64,000 nucleotides of DNA from Centrapalus pauciflorus. Taxonomy: Eukaryota > Streptophyta > Magnoliopsida > Asterales > Asteraceae. Both the position numbers and the translations under genes were made by a program. Under the pieces are notes generated by a model. The model had not been told where the DNA came from and did no database searches. It saw only the letters and a program-made list of their open reading frames with translations. Below are positions 1 through 14,112 of this stretch, piece by piece (within the stretch, counting starts at the first letter, position 1; each line of letters opens with the position of its first letter). The stretch lies in assembly GCA_020465985.1 (NCBI GenBank), contig JAANYP010006924.1, positions 558,001 through 622,000 of the forward strand. Direction: 5' to 3'.

Positions 1-2979
1 TAAGGATTAAAATATATGTTTCTGCATATGTGTGTCGTGTCCTGTTTTGTCGAGAATGACAGGCCAAGAAGGCCAATAGGCCTTCGGCCTTGACTCCATT
101 CTATTCATGTGTCTTTGCTTGATAAATTTTGCATCTAATTCTCCTTTAAATCTTCATGAATTGCTGCTGGAAATTAGATAAAAACAGAAAGTATAATCTG
201 AAACTGCAGTCTTGTGTGTGCAGTCTTAATAAAACAAAAGTATCCCAATTCTTATATTAACAATCTCGGATAGATGGAGCTGTGAAAAGAAACCGAAATC
301 TGTCCAGCAGCATACTTTTATTGTTTTCTCGGATGTTTGTGGCTCAAATCAGCAACCAATTAAGTCACTTTTATTTGCATAAAAAGGGTTATGTGTATGT
401 CTGTCGAAAACAGGAAAGGCATCAACCTTTTATTTCTTTTTTTTAAGCACATTTTAATTACCGAATTGTGGATATGTGTGTGTCGATATGTGGCTGTCCA
501 AATCGGAAACATGATAGCAGCTTTCTTCCATTTTCATTTGGTTTCATAGATATAGTATGTGTTATGTGTGTGTGTATCGATGTGAAACAGAAACAGAATC
601 TGATTTGTGCAGTGTGTGTGCGTGTATAGTGTGTATGTTGTGTGCAGAGAAAGACAGCAACCTTTTATATATAGATGCAGGTGTGTATGCTGAGAGTTAA
701 AACAGAAAACAACAACCTTTTCTTTTAACCATTTCAGCCTCCATTTTTAGTCTCAAATGGACCTCAATATTGATCCTTAACCTTGAACATGTAACATGAA
801 TTTGTTGGCTAACCTAAGGGGTGTTGCTGCTGTAATTTCGAAGCACGGACAGCAACTAGAAGCTGTGGACAGCAGCATAAATCAGTTACATAACGACATC
901 CAAAGATGGCTTGGCCTTAGGCCGAAAGCCTCATTTTATGGCTCAATTCTTTTGGCCTTCGGCCAAGACAAATGGAATCTTAAATAGTACTGTATAACCA
1001 TGTTGCATGGCTGATATAGAACCCCAAATATGGACCATAAAAGCTGCAAGAGCAGCAGCAAAAACAGTCACAAACAGTCCCCAAAGAACTCACGTTATGA
1101 CTTGGCCCTTGGCTAAAAGTCTCTCGAATCCTCAACCATTTCTTTTAGCCTTTGGCCCTAGCCTTTAGACCCTTTAATAACTTGTTTTTAGCTTGTATTA
1201 TGGCTGTCGTTAGGTCCTAAAGATGGGATATAACAGCAGCAAAACATAGCTTTAAATTGACAACGGTTTAATGCTTTATTTCGTAGCCTAAGTCTGTGAG
1301 TTCTTGCACTAATCGCCTTAACCTTTGGCCTTCTCATTAAGGCCTGAAAAATGATAAAAATAGGAGTGTAAGAGGTGTAAAAGTGTGCTATTTGTATACT
1401 TTAGAAAGTATATACATGATAAGGGGTATCATTCATGAACACATACATACAAAATATGCATTAAAAGGTAATTAAAGGCATAAAGGAATCGACAACATGA
1501 AATTAAACATGGTGACAATATAATGATCCTTAAATAGGACTTAATATGACATATGACATGATAAAATTCTGGATAGGTTCAGATAATTCTGAACAAAGTA
1601 ATAAAGTAACAAAGTAATAAAGTCTGAGATAACACGAAAAACTCAATAAAGGTATAAGTCTATACATAAGTTTCAGAAAGTCAGAGAATGCATCAAATTT
1701 ACATAAATTATGTTGTGTAAAGTCAATAAAAGCTTATGTAATTAAATTGTCGTACAATTAACAGGTTCAGCTAAATCTGAACCATGTTGTAAAGTCAAAG
1801 TCCGTAAAGCCAAGCCAGGAAAGTCAAGTTAAAGCAATTAAAGCCAAGATCAGTTAATAAAGTCAAGCCAAAGTCAGAGAAGCAAGTCAAAGCCAAAGTC
1901 AGAGCCAAAGTCACTAAAGTCAAAGCTAAGGTCCGTAAAGTCAATTGCTAAATCCTGAGATAACTCAGGTGGTGGATCCAATCCGCTTGCGAAAGTCAAA
2001 GTCAACAGTCGTGCAATAAAACCAGTAACTGTGAGTTATAGATATAACTGTATACATGCTTGTCTTCATGTGAGACATATTGTTGTTCTAGCTTTATTTG
2101 AAAGTCTTATATGCTCAGCTAGAATGTGACCTGTGCACACCTTGGTACGGTGATGCCCTGTGGATCATGATAGCTTTTAATATGTCATCATGCACACTTG
2201 TCTTTACAATCTGAATTAGTCTTGGATATATTATTGTTGCTATCTTGATTCATTACTTGAATATTTTTAGTCATTTGCCTTGATATCAATGCTTTCATAT
2301 GCTTCCGCATAATTCAAGTCTGAGAAAGTCTATGTCAGTCTATGATTAAGTCTACTCCGATGTTTGCCCACGTTGTCTTACTGGTAGCTAGCCCAGTATG
2401 TGGTTGGCCCCCACTATTAAAAGCGTGTGCGTGGGATTAAACATCATCCGATCTTAAGTCCTATGTCTCACAATGTCTGGCTGATAGCGGCAGTCATGTC
2501 AAAATCGCGCTTAAAGTCAAAGTCAGAGATAAAAGTCAAAAGTCAAAGTCAAGTCTCCGCTTAAAATTGTCATGGCATGTTAACTGTTAAATCTATAATC
2601 TCACTAAGCACCGCTTACAGTTGTTGTTGAATCTTTTTACAGGTTTAATCAAAGGAAAAGGTCCAGCTGACCCAAGTCTTTAGGATCTGCTCGCTCGAAT
2701 TTGAAGTCACTAGACCACTACTTCAACTAAAATTGGTATCGAATGAATTGATTATGGTGGTGGTTTGGGTAGAAGCAGTGACATGCATTGTGGTTATGTA
2801 CTAGATTAGTGTCCTTGTGCCCTTTTGTAGTTTACTTTTTAAACTTATTGTAAAATAATCCTAATTTCTGTAATGACTTAATTCCGCATTTTATTAATTC
2901 TATCTTAGTTGTGATTGATGCTGTATTGCTCCTTGGGACCTAGTCATTCAGGACTGCCCCGTAAGGGACGGTTTTGATA
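1..2979 (+). repeat. 5' LTR of the Gypsy-type element (3' part only)
   Basis: Matches 6435-9569 at an offset of 6434, shifting to 6590 after a 157-bp segment (7865-8021) missing from this copy. It ends GTTTTGATA where the other LTR ends GTTTTGACA, so the terminal CA is mutated here. The primer-binding site follows at 2983. The LTR holds clusters of GGCC-rich short palindromes (about 64-95, 911-967, 1135-1165, 1320-1350) and an AAAGTC-rich array. A 63-codon ORF (796-987) is also present in the other LTR (7230-7421), but duplication alone explains that. Confidence 0.92.
1710..2560 (-). promoter_or_regulatory. W-box-rich array (TTGACT/C) inside the LTR
   Basis: The + strand carries a dense run of AGTCAA words between about 1710 and 2560, a dozen or so by eye. 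On the minus strand these read TTGACT/TTGACC, the core W-box bound by plant WRKY factors. The same array is in the other LTR (about 8305-9150). The sequence shows the motif density directly. A role in stress- or defence-responsive transcription is inference, and orientation relative to the element's own transcript is antisense for most copies. Confidence 0.4.
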
Positions 2980-2982
2980 GGA

Positions 2983-2994
2983 TGGTATCAGAGC
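2983..2994 (+). other. Primer-binding site, initiator Met tRNA
   Basis: TGGTATCAGAGC, the standard complement to the 3' end of plant initiator-Met tRNA, begins 3 bases after the LTR end. It primes minus-strand cDNA synthesis and fixes element orientation as +. Confidence 0.93.
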
Positions 2995-3183
2995 AAATAG
3001 TTTGAGTGAATCAAGTATTATGAAAGTAATACTTGATCTCAAACTTAAGCAATACATATAGTGTCAATCATGCTAGGTGGCTTGAACTGAGATAGGACGT
3101 ACAGACTATTAGGATGGGAAAAAGGGTATATAGTCACTAAGTCTATTAAACTGAAAGTCACTTGATTTTTATTTTCAGTAGGG

Positions 3184-4437
3184 ATGTCTGGACAAGGAGG
3201 AATTACTGATAATGTCACGTCTCAGCAACTGTTTGAGATGATACAACAACTGTTAGCACAACAAAATGAACAACAAATCAAACTAATCCAAGAACAGTTT
3301 CAGGCTCGTGATGAGGCTGAAGCAAAACGTAAGGCTGATAAAAAGAACAAAAGAAAGGATAAGCGAACCTATAATGAAAAGTCTGATTCTGATAACTCTA
3401 ATGAGAAGGTTCAAACTGAACAGCCAAAAGGCTGTCGATTCAAAGACTTTAAGTCTAGTGGTGCCTTGACATTTGAGGGTACTGTAGACCCTATCCAAGC
3501 ATTGGACTGGATTTGTCACACAGAAGAGATTTTTAGTATCTCTGTGTGTTTAGATTCACAAAGGGTCAAGTTTGCTACTGCCTTATTTGTCGGAGCTGCC
3601 CGCGCATGGTGGAAGACACAGAGCAGTATCTACGGAGAGGACGTCATCCAAACACTTGAATGGGAGCAATTCCTCGACATGTTCAACGCTAAGTATTGTC
3701 CCGCAGATCAGCAAGATAGAATGGAAGTTCAATTGATGCAACTGACTCAAGGCGACAAGACGGTCGATGAATACGAGCACGAGTTCTCGCGATTGTGTGG
3801 CTATTCATCTTATCAAGTAGCCACAGAAGAAAGAAAAATGAATCGTTTTCGTAGAGGACTGAACCCAAAGTATCGTCAGCCGATGAGTGGTATCAAATAC
3901 AAGACGTACTTGGAGATGGTGGAAGCAGCCAGACAAATTGAAAGTGAATATCGAGAGTATGGTGAACAACTAAGCGCAACTCAAATCAGTCCTACATGTC
4001 CTTCTCCACCAAAGAAGCAACGATTCAGTAGATTCTTCAAGACAGGAAAGACTCAGTCTCAACAAACTCATCAGTATAGCTCTCCTCAGAAGGCCAAGTC
4101 TTATGCGATTCAATCAGAACGAGTGTGCAAAAGGTGTAGGAAATCACATATTGGGTTATGTAATCCAATGGATGTGATATGTTATGTTTTCAGCAAAATA
4201 GGTCATAGCAGCGAGGAATGCCCAACGAAGGGTCTTGGTTGTTCCACGTGTGGAAAACCGGGACACTTTAATTATCAATGTCCAATGAGAAGCAACAGTC
4301 AATCCGTGTCATATGCCGGAGGTTCAACAATGAAGAGCACTGTTGCAACACCGTCAGCTAAAGCCCGTGCTTATCATATCGCAGCCGAGGAAACAGAGGA
4401 CATGCCAAATGCAGCCATGAGTACGTTTGCTAATTGA
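3184..4437 (+). CDS. gag: Gag protein of Gypsy-type retrotransposon
   Basis: An open 417-codon frame beginning shortly after the PBS and leader. Residues 1-80 are a polar Gln/Lys-rich N-terminus. Residues about 85-258 match the plant Ty3/Gypsy Gag core (retrotransposon gag domain), including the AWW motif at 141-143 and the FLDMFNAKY stretch near 163-171. A basic linker follows, then two CCHC-type knuckles. The one at 353-366 (CSTCGKPGHFNYQC) is intact; the one at 333-346 has Phe where the second Cys should be. The protein should form the virus-like particle and package element RNA in the cytoplasm. The frame ends just where a protease domain normally begins. Intact gag without pol suggests mobilisation by enzymes supplied from another element. 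Confidence 0.92.
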   Translation: MSGQGGITDNVTSQQLFEMIQQLLAQQNEQQIKLIQEQFQARDEAEAKRKADKKNKRKDKRTYNEKSDSDNSNEKVQTEQPKGCRFKDFKSSGALTFEGTVDPIQALDWICHTEEIFSISVCLDSQRVKFATALFVGAARAWWKTQSSIYGEDVIQTLEWEQFLDMFNAKYCPADQQDRMEVQLMQLTQGDKTVDEYEHEFSRLCGYSSYQVATEERKMNRFRRGLNPKYRQPMSGIKYKTYLEMVEAARQIESEYREYGEQLSATQISPTCPSPPKKQRFSRFFKTGKTQSQQTHQYSSPQKAKSYAIQSERVCKRCRKSHIGLCNPMDVICYVFSKIGHSSEECPTKGLGCSTCGKPGHFNYQCPMRSNSQSVSYAGGSTMKSTVATPSAKARAYHIAAEETEDMPNAAMSTFAN

Positions 4438-5787
<1,350 letters not shown>

Positions 5788-5821
5788 TCGGGGACGAAGT
5801 TATGCGTGGTGGAGCCCATTC
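5788..5821 (+). other. 3' internal junction with degenerate polypurine tract
   Basis: The stretch with TTCGGGGACGAAGT followed by a short purine run (GTGGTGGAG, 5806-5814) just before the LTR start TGTAACAACC is the usual layout at the 3' end of plant Gypsy internal regions. The polypurine tract is weaker than normal. Confidence 0.6.
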
Positions 5822-8800
5822 TGTAACAACCTAAACTTTAATTAACGTCAATCAGCAACAACAAACATGATTAGCATTAATTATTAAGTTTAAAGTTAAC
5901 TATATGTTAAAAGTAATTTTAATTACATAATTAGCAAAAGGATTTTTATAGAAGATAATAAAAGTTACAACAAGTCATATGGTTTAATTATATAAGTAGT
6001 TATGTATTTTGATGCTAAATTAAAAATAAAAAAAAAATTTGGGGCTAAATGAAAAATCTAACAAACTTGATATAATTAAAAACCCCTAAATTGAGCTGCA
6101 CTCCATATCATCAACAAGAGAAAATTGTATTCTATCTAACCCTCACAAGAACTCACGGTTCCTTCAAGATAATCAACAGGATTTCAACCTACAATTCAAG
6201 GATTCAAGTTTTAAACAAGATACAAGAATCAAGCAACAAGAAATTACAAAGATTCAAGGTACTTTCACAAATATATTGTTCTTGAATGTGGGATGGAAAC
6301 CCACGGTTTCCTGGGAATTTTACATGTTTGAATCTTCTTCAAAAGTTCAAATTCATCATCAACTTATGTTAAAAATCAGAAATTAAATGCATGCATGTGA
6401 TTAATATGTGGTTAATTGAAGATGTTTAGCATTTTAAGGATTAAAATATATGTTTCTGCATATGTGTGTCGTGTCCTGTTTTGTCGAGAATGACAGGCCA
6501 AGAAGGCCAATAGGCCTTCGGCCTTGACTCCATTCTATTCATGTGTCTTTGCTTGATAAATTTTGCATCTAATTCTCCTTTAAATCTTCATGAATTGCTG
6601 CTGGAAATTAGATAAAAACAGAAAGTATAATCTGAAACTGCAGTCTTGTGTGTGCAGTCTTAATAAAACAAAAGTAGCCCAATTCTTATATTAACAATCT
6701 CGGATAGATGGAGCTGTGAAAAGAAACCGAAATCTGTCCAGCAGCATATTTTTATTGTTTTCTCGGATGTTTGTGGCTCAAATCAGCAACCAATTAAGTC
6801 ACTTTTATTTGCATAAAAAGGGTTATGTGTATGTCTGTCGAAAACAGGAAAGGCAGCAGCCTTTCCTTTCTTTTTTTTAAGCACATTTTAATTACCGAAT
6901 TGTGGATATGTGTGTGTCGATATGTGGCTGTCCAAATCGGAAACATGACAGCAGCTTTCTTCCATTTTCATTTGGTTTCATAGATATAGTATGTGTTATG
7001 TGTGTGTGTATCGATGTGAAACAGAAACAGAATCTGATTTGTGCAGTGTGTGTGCGTGTATAGTGTGTATGTTGTGTGCAGAGAAAGACAGCAACCTTTT
7101 ATATATAGATGCAGGTGTGTATGCTGAGAGTTAAAACAGAAAACAACAACCTTTTCTTTTAACCATTTCAGCCTCCATTTTTAGTCTCAAATGGACCTCA
7201 ATATTGATCCTTAACCTTGAACATGTAACATGAATTTGTTGGCTAACCTAAGGGGTGTTGCTGCTGTAATTTCGAAGCGCGGACAGCAACTAGAAGCTGT
7301 GGATAGCAGCATAAATCAGTTACATAACGACATCCAAAGATGGCTTGGCCTTAGGCCGAAAGCCTCATTTTATGGCTCAATTCTTTTGGCCTTCGGCCAA
7401 GACAAATGGAATCTTAAATAGTACTGTATAACCATGTTGCATGGCTGATATAGAACCCCAAATATGGACCATAAAAGCTGCAAGAGCAGCAGCAAAAACA
7501 GTCACAAACAGTCCCCAAAGAACTCACGTTATGACTTGGCCCTTGGCTAAAAGTCTCTCGAATCCTCAACCATTTCTTTTAGCCTTTGGCCCTAGCCTTT
7601 AGACCCTTTAATAACTTGTTTTTAGCTTGTATTATGGCTGTCGTTAGGTCCTAAAGATGGGATATAACAGCAGCAAAACATAGCTTTAAATTGACAACGG
7701 TTTAATGCTTTATTTCGTAGCCTAAGTCTGTGAGTTCTTGCATTAATCGCCTTAACCTTTGGCCTTCTCATTAAGGCCTGAAAAATGATAAAAATAGGAG
7801 TGTAAGAGGTGTAAAAGTGTGCTATTTGTATACTTTAGAAAGTATATACATGATAAGGGGTATCCTTGAATGAAATGCATATACATGTGACTCCTTATAA
7901 ATGAGCCTTAAGGCTTATTATCATGAAAATAGAACATAAATCAAAGTAAGTCATGGGATGTGCAAGTATACATTAAACCACCCCATAGTGATTAATATTG
8001 CATATGTATGCTTGTATGATCATTCATGAACACATACATACAAAATATGCATTAAAAGGTAATTAAAGGCATAAACGAATCGACAACATGAAATTAAACA
8101 TGGTGACAATATAATGATCCTTAAATAGGACTTAATATGACATATGACATGATAAAATTCTGGATAGGTTCAGATTATTCTGAACAAAGTAATAAAGTAA
8201 CAAAGTAATAAAGTCTGAGATAACACGAAAAACTCAATAAAGGTATAAGTCTATACATAAGTTTCAGAAAGTCAGAGAATGCATCAGATTTACATAAATT
8301 ATGTTGTGTAAAGTCAATAAAAGCTTATGTAATTAAATTGTCGTACAATTAACAGGTTCAGCTAAATCTGAACCATGTTGTAAAGTCAAAGTCCGTAAAG
8401 CCAAGCCAGGAAAGTCAAGTTAAAGCAATTAAAGCCAAGATCAGTTAATAAAGTCAAGCCAAAGTCAGAGAAGCAAGTCAAAGCCAAAGTCAGAGCCAAA
8501 GTCACTAAAGTCAAAGCTAAAGTCCGTAAAGTCAATTGCTAAATCCTGAGATAACTCAGGTGGTGGATCCAATCCGCTTGCGAAAGTCAAAGTCAACAGT
8601 CGTGCAATAAAACCAGTAACTGTGAGTTATAGATATAACTGTATACATGCTTGTCTTCATGTGAGACATATTGTTGTTCTAGCTTTATTTGAAAGTCTAT
8701 ATGCTCAGCTAGAATGTGACCTGTGCACACCTTGGTACGGTGATGCCCTGTGGATCATGATAGCTTTTAATATGTCATCATGCACACTTGTCTTTACAAT

Positions 8801-9569
8801 CTGAATTAGTCTTGGATATATTATTGTTGCTATCTTGATTCATTACTTGAATATTTTCAGTCATTTGCCTTGATATCAATGCTTTCATATGCTTCCGCAT
8901 AATTCAAGTCTGAGAAAGTCTATGTCAGTCTATGATTAAGTCTACTCCGATGTTTGCCCACGTTGTCTTACTGGTAGCTAGCCCAGTATGTGGTTGGCCC
9001 CCACTATTAAAAGCGTGTGCGTGGGATTAAACATCATCCGATCTTAAGTCCTATGTCTCACAATGTCTGGCTGATAGCGGCAGTCATGTCAAAATCGCGC
9101 TTAAAGTCAAAGTCAGAGATAAAAGTCAAAAGTCAAAGTCAAGTCTCCGCTTAAATTTGTCATGGCATGTTAACTGTTAAATCTATAATCTCACTAAGCA
9201 CCGCTTACAGTTGTTGTTGAATCTTTTTACAGGTTTAATCAAAGGAAAAGGTCCAGCTGACCCAAGTCTTTAGGATCTGCTCGCTCGAATTTGAAGTCAC
9301 TAGACCACTACTTCAACTAAAATTGGTATCGAATGAATTGATTATGGTGGTGGTTTGGGTAGAAGCAGTGACATGCATTGTGGTTATGTACTAGATTAGT
9401 TTCCTTGTGCCCTTTTGTAGTTTACTTTTTAAACTTATTGTAAAATAATCCTAATTTCTGTAATGACTTAATTCCGCATTTTATTAATTCTATCTTAGTT
9501 GTGATTGATGCTGTATTGCTCCTTGGGACCTAGTCATTCAGGACTGCCCCGTAAGGGACGGTTTTGACA
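5822..9569 (+). repeat. 3' LTR of the Gypsy-type element (complete, about 3.75 kb)
   Basis: Begins TGTAACAACC and ends TTTTGACA, giving the expected TG...CA ends. It contains 7865-8021, which is missing from the other LTR. Sequence after 9569 switches abruptly to the protease coding region of Copia element A. Confidence 0.93.
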
Positions 9570-12500
9570 CCGTCCCACAGAACTTTTCTACAAAGTCCGT
9601 GAGTGTGTCTCGTTGTCCGGTCATATGTTTGGAGCATCCGGAGTCAAGGTACCAGACATGGTTTACCTATAAATCGTAATAGCACATGAGGTACCCACTT
9701 GTAGTTGGGTACTTTAGTTTTAGGTAAATCATGCATAGTATCTTTTGTTTTTCTAACTGTATGGCTTTTAACTTATCGTTTGAATTTATTTTAGGTACCC
9801 ATTTTTGAACTGTTCTTTTGGGTATCCACTTTTGTACAATTCGCGGTGGAATTGTTTTTGAAATATTTATCTGTGGAACCTTTTTCTGTTCATAAAATGG
9901 GTCCTTTTTCTTTGGTTGCCATACGAGCTTATTATATTTCACAGATTCAGGCTTACAATCATAAGAATTCAAAGCAATTAATTTCGTTCATGAAAATTTA
10001 ATACAAGAATTATTAACAAGTTTATCTTTATTACAGACAGAATGTTCAATTTTGCTAATTCTATCTGTAACAATTTTTTCTTTAACGCGCCATTCTTGTT
10101 TTATAATCTTGTTTTTCTCTTCGCTTTTCTTCTTTCGCCATACTTGTTTTCTCGACCCTTTCACAATGATATCTGGCATAAAAGAAGTATGTGAATTAGT
10201 GGATTTAGAAACTCGTTCTTCTGTAAGTTTTTCATACCTGTTGAAGATTTGACTCTACGGGCAATAGAGTCCGTTGATGAAGATGATTCACCCTTTTCAA
10301 AACTAGGAGACTGAACAAAAAATTTTGTGTTCTCCTTCTTCTGTTGTATTGATGGTGAATTTACAGATGGTTTTGAAAACTCTGTAGCCATTCTTTGTAG
10401 AATTTTAACAGGTGCTTTATTACCATTTGATTGTTTATTAGTCAAAGGTTTGATAAATTCACCAATTTTACCAAACATTTGATCTAATGAATTATTATCA
10501 GAGTGCATGTATAGATCAAATTCTTTCTCTGAGTTAATAGAGTCTAGAGAAGTAGTTGATTGTGGATCAGACAGATTTATTTGTTTTGGTTTATTTTGCA
10601 ACATTTGTTCCATTTTATTTAATTCTTCCTTGAGAGTTCCATTCTCTGTCTCAAAATTCTTAATTTTCAATTCTAAATCAGAATTTATCTGTTCTAAAAT
10701 TGAATTTGGTAAATGTAATTTTTTGGGATTGAGATGGTAATTCAGACAAATTCTTTTCAGAATAAGTTTGAATTAACTCTTCTTTAGTATCAATGATGTT
10801 GCTTGTTTCATTTATCTTTGTATAATCAACATAATTTTGCATTTTGTCTGATCTTAATCTTTTTATTTCTTCGCTAGATTCTACTTCTTCAGATGCTTTC
10901 ATGAATGTCATTTTTAATCCTAGATTCATGTATCTGACATCGTATAGTGTTGGTGAATTTGATATAGCTTTTGTCAGATATTTAGGATTTTCCCAACCAA
11001 TACCAGATTTTGAGTTGTAAAACTCTGTATCTTTTGGTTGATTTAAATATATTGTTTGATCTGTTTGCCCTCTTTTAATAAATTCATCCTCCATCTGTTT
11101 TATTTTCTCATAAAGTTTAGTTCTCTCTTCAAATATGGCATGATATTTTACAGAAAAGTTTGAGGCTTCTAACTCAGCTATTCGCAGACTTTCTTGTATA
11201 TCAGATATTTTGTGATTCAGATTAAGTATATTGCTTTGAAGTTCTTTTTCCTTATCTTGTAAGTCTGAGACAGCTCGTAAAGCTAAGGCTTTATCTTTGG
11301 AAAAATCTAGAACTAAATTGTGTTCATTTAGAAGTTTGTTTTCCAAAGAATGAACCTTTTTCTTTTCTGCTTTTAAGGATTTTTCAAACTTTTTATGCAT
11401 GAAAGCCATATTAGTTAGTTTTTCTTCTAATATGCATGAGTCGTCAATATCAGAATCTGAATTAGAATTTACCTCCGGTCCTTCTGAATCCTCTGAGTTT
11501 TCAGACTCTGAATCTTCCTCATTTTCAGCTTCATTTTGGCCAGATGCCATTAATGCAACTTCTTCTGTTGTTTCTTCTTCATCAGACTCAGATTCTCTCC
11601 TATCTGCATCCTCATCATCTGTCAGTCCAACCCACACCTCATCTTCAGCTATCATAGCTGATTCACTTAGTTCAGATTCATTGAGAATTTCTGACTTTAG
11701 ACAAATATGTGCATCTTCATCCAAGATATCATCGTCTTCTGATAACTGTAACCAATGATCGTCCTCTGTCATCAGAGCTTTTCCTGACTCTTTCTCTTTA
11801 GCCAAGAGTGCCTTTCTTGTGTAGTAGTCTGAATTTTTTACTACAGGTGATCTGCATTCCCTGGCATAGTGACCTGGTTTTCCACAGTTATAGCATTTCT
11901 GCTCCGACTCCTTCTTGGCTGATTTATCTGACTTCTCATATTTTTCAGACTTTCGTGTACTCTTTCTCCAGCTTTCTCATATTTATCCTTTTTCTCAACT
12001 TTTCTTGAACCTGTTTTGTAGCGCATTTTGTTGTTTGTTGGCTTCCTGTAAAATTTCTTCTGAAATGCCTTCGTAAGCAGTGCCATCTGCTTTTTCATCT
12101 CTTCTATTTCTGGATCTGCAGATGAATCTGATGATTCTGATTCAGAAGATGTGCTGCTGATTACTGCTCTCTTTTCCTTTTTCAGTTTGTATTTATACTT
12201 TTTCTCCGCCAGTAGAGCTAGTGGATCAGCAGTTTCTTTTTCCGCTTTCTTCTTTCCAGATATTTTCCTCAAAACAACTTCTTGGTAGTTGTTGAGGTTT
12301 TCAAATAGCATATGAAAATCCATCTCCTCTATATCTTTCGTTTGTTGGATGATCATAGCATATTTTTCCCATTCTGGATTTAGCACATTTAAAATTTGAC
12401 ATTGATGTCCAAGTTGGACTTTGTCACTCCGTTTCTTTTTACTTCACTTACCAGATTCACAAATCTGAGGTAAGTGTTTTCCAAAAGCTCACCTTCACGA

Positions 12501-12976
12501 GCTCTGAAGTTCTCAAACGTCATTAGACTATTCCTAGCTCTATTAGTAGCAGCTCTGTCTGATCCCCTCATAATTTTGCATACTTCATCCCAGATGGACT
12601 TTGCAGTCTTTGTATTTGTCAGACAAGTGTATATTTCATTGGGGATTGAAATCAACAATAGTTTTCTTGCAGTCTTGTCCCCTAACTTTCTCTTTTTCTG
12701 GGCCTCTGTTAGGTTTGTGACCTCAACAGTTCTCGGTGGTATTGGGGGATTGCAAGTTGGTAATCCTGGGATCGTTTCCATAAAAATTGCTGGTCCTTCA
12801 TTTAATGATTTCAGCATTTCATCAGACAAATCATGGAAACTGATAAATTCAAGAAACCGTTCCCGCCATTGGACATATTCTCCCCTGTATAAGATTGGGG
12901 GTTTGGTTTCTGATCCCATAGCAAGTGCATCTTTAGACATGTTGATTGATCGTTGGGAAACTTTGACCAAGATCAA
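9570..12976 (-). pseudogene. gag: Copia A gag-protease, frameshifted
   Basis: The coding sequence is split over at least five frames. In order on the minus strand: a Copia Gag N-domain (12976-12389), the second Gag part with Lys-rich linker (12386-11841), a CCHC knuckle (CYNCGKPGHYAREC) near 11905-11860, a long acidic and coiled-coil region (11805-10678), and further linker segments to about 9667. The protease motif WYLDSGCSKHMTG lies near 9655-9610 and holds the DSG active site. Frameshifts lie near 12387, 11985, 10715 and 10235. The knuckle, acidic tail and protease order is that of Copia Gag-Pol polyproteins. Reading continues to the exact base where the Gypsy LTR ends, so the Gypsy insertion split a once-continuous protease region. 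Confidence 0.85.
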
Positions 12977-13139
12977 ATGAACTCCGAATGAGATTGAAAA
13001 GTTTGATCACACCTTGAAACACAGATTAGTACTGAAATCTACAACACAATGACTTGTTAGTAGCAATAAGCAGTTTAACTCAGACAGAGAATTGTGTGTG
13101 GATTAATGTGTGTGACAAACTTGAATGATTCTTGTGTTA

Positions 13140-13680
13140 TGAGTGACACTTGAATGAATGTAGTGTAAAACTTGATTGAGTTTATGATAAAACTCGATTG
13201 ATTCTTTCACTGAAACTCGATTGAGTGTTTGATCAAACTCGAATGAGTGTGTGATCAAACTCGAATGAGTGTGTGATCAAACTCGAATGAGTGTGTGATC
13301 AAACTCGAATGAGTGTTTGATTAAATTCGAATGTGTTTGATCAAACTCGAATGAGTATATGACAAAACTCGAGTGAGTATATGAAAAATTGAATTTTATA
13401 CCAAACTCGAATGTGTCTTGTACAAAACACGAATCAGTTTTATATAAAACTCGAATCAGTCTTATATAAAACTCGAATGAGTCTTGTTGAAAACTTGAAT
13501 GTCTTATACAAATCTCGAATGAGTCTTTGTCAATTTGAATATTAGTTATACACAACTCGAATTCCTAAGATAAGCAACTCGATTAACTAATGTACTCAAC
13601 TCGAATTACTAATGTACTCAACTCGAATTACTAATGTACTCAACTCGATTAACTATTATATGCAACTCGATTTACACACA
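13140..13680 (-). repeat. Tandem ATTCGAGTTT repeats in the Copia A leader
   Basis: Between the PBS and gag of element A lies a run of roughly 22-bp units. On the + strand the best-conserved units (13210-13345) read ACTCGAATGAGTGTGTGATC; on the element's sense strand the shared core is ATTCGAGTTT. Units drift in spacer sequence but keep the core. The same core occurs in the leader of Copia C (21291-21750), also in its sense direction. Confidence 0.9.
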
Positions 13681-14098
13681 GGATGTGTATAATTCGAGTT
13701 TCTTAGTAATTTCAGCTTTTTCAAGTCTGAAATTCAGATCAAATCCAAATTTTACCCAATTTCATTCAAATTGTAATCGAATGTAAGGTTTTTGAATATA
13801 AACACTTTGTGTAAAGCACTTTTATGCAAAAATGGATCTAAACCAGACTTTTTCAATGAAACAGTACCGGTTTTTGAACTTTTCAAAATTTCAGAAAATT
13901 GCTTAGATCTTTTTCTGTGTTTTGAAAATCTAAACAAGTTTATATTCAATTGATTCGTCTTTGAAACCTTAACCTTCGATCCAATTAACACTGAGAATGA
14001 TCAACAGAATCAAAACCCCTAGTGATTTTAGGGTTTTTGCGAAAAAATACTCAAGAACACGAAAAATTCAATCTCAATCAGTATGATTCATCCCTAAG

Positions 14099-14110
14099 GC
14101 TCTGATACCA
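14099..14110 (-). other. Primer-binding site of Copia A
   Basis: The minus strand reads TGGTATCAGAGC, complementary to initiator-Met tRNA, two bases from the LTR end. Confidence 0.92.
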
Positions 14111-14112
14111 AA

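Noticed and set aside
796..987. 63-codon ORF present in both Gypsy LTRs as a possible conserved small protein
   Set aside because: LTR copies are identical by descent, so presence in both is not evidence of selection; no domain and no start context support.
11399..11758. Ser-rich 119-codon + strand ORF
   Set aside because: Antisense shadow of the Glu/Asp-rich segment of Copia A Gag.
13140..13680. CRISPR-like regular repeats
   Set aside because: Plant retrotransposon leader with degenerate units and no unique spacers; no cas context.
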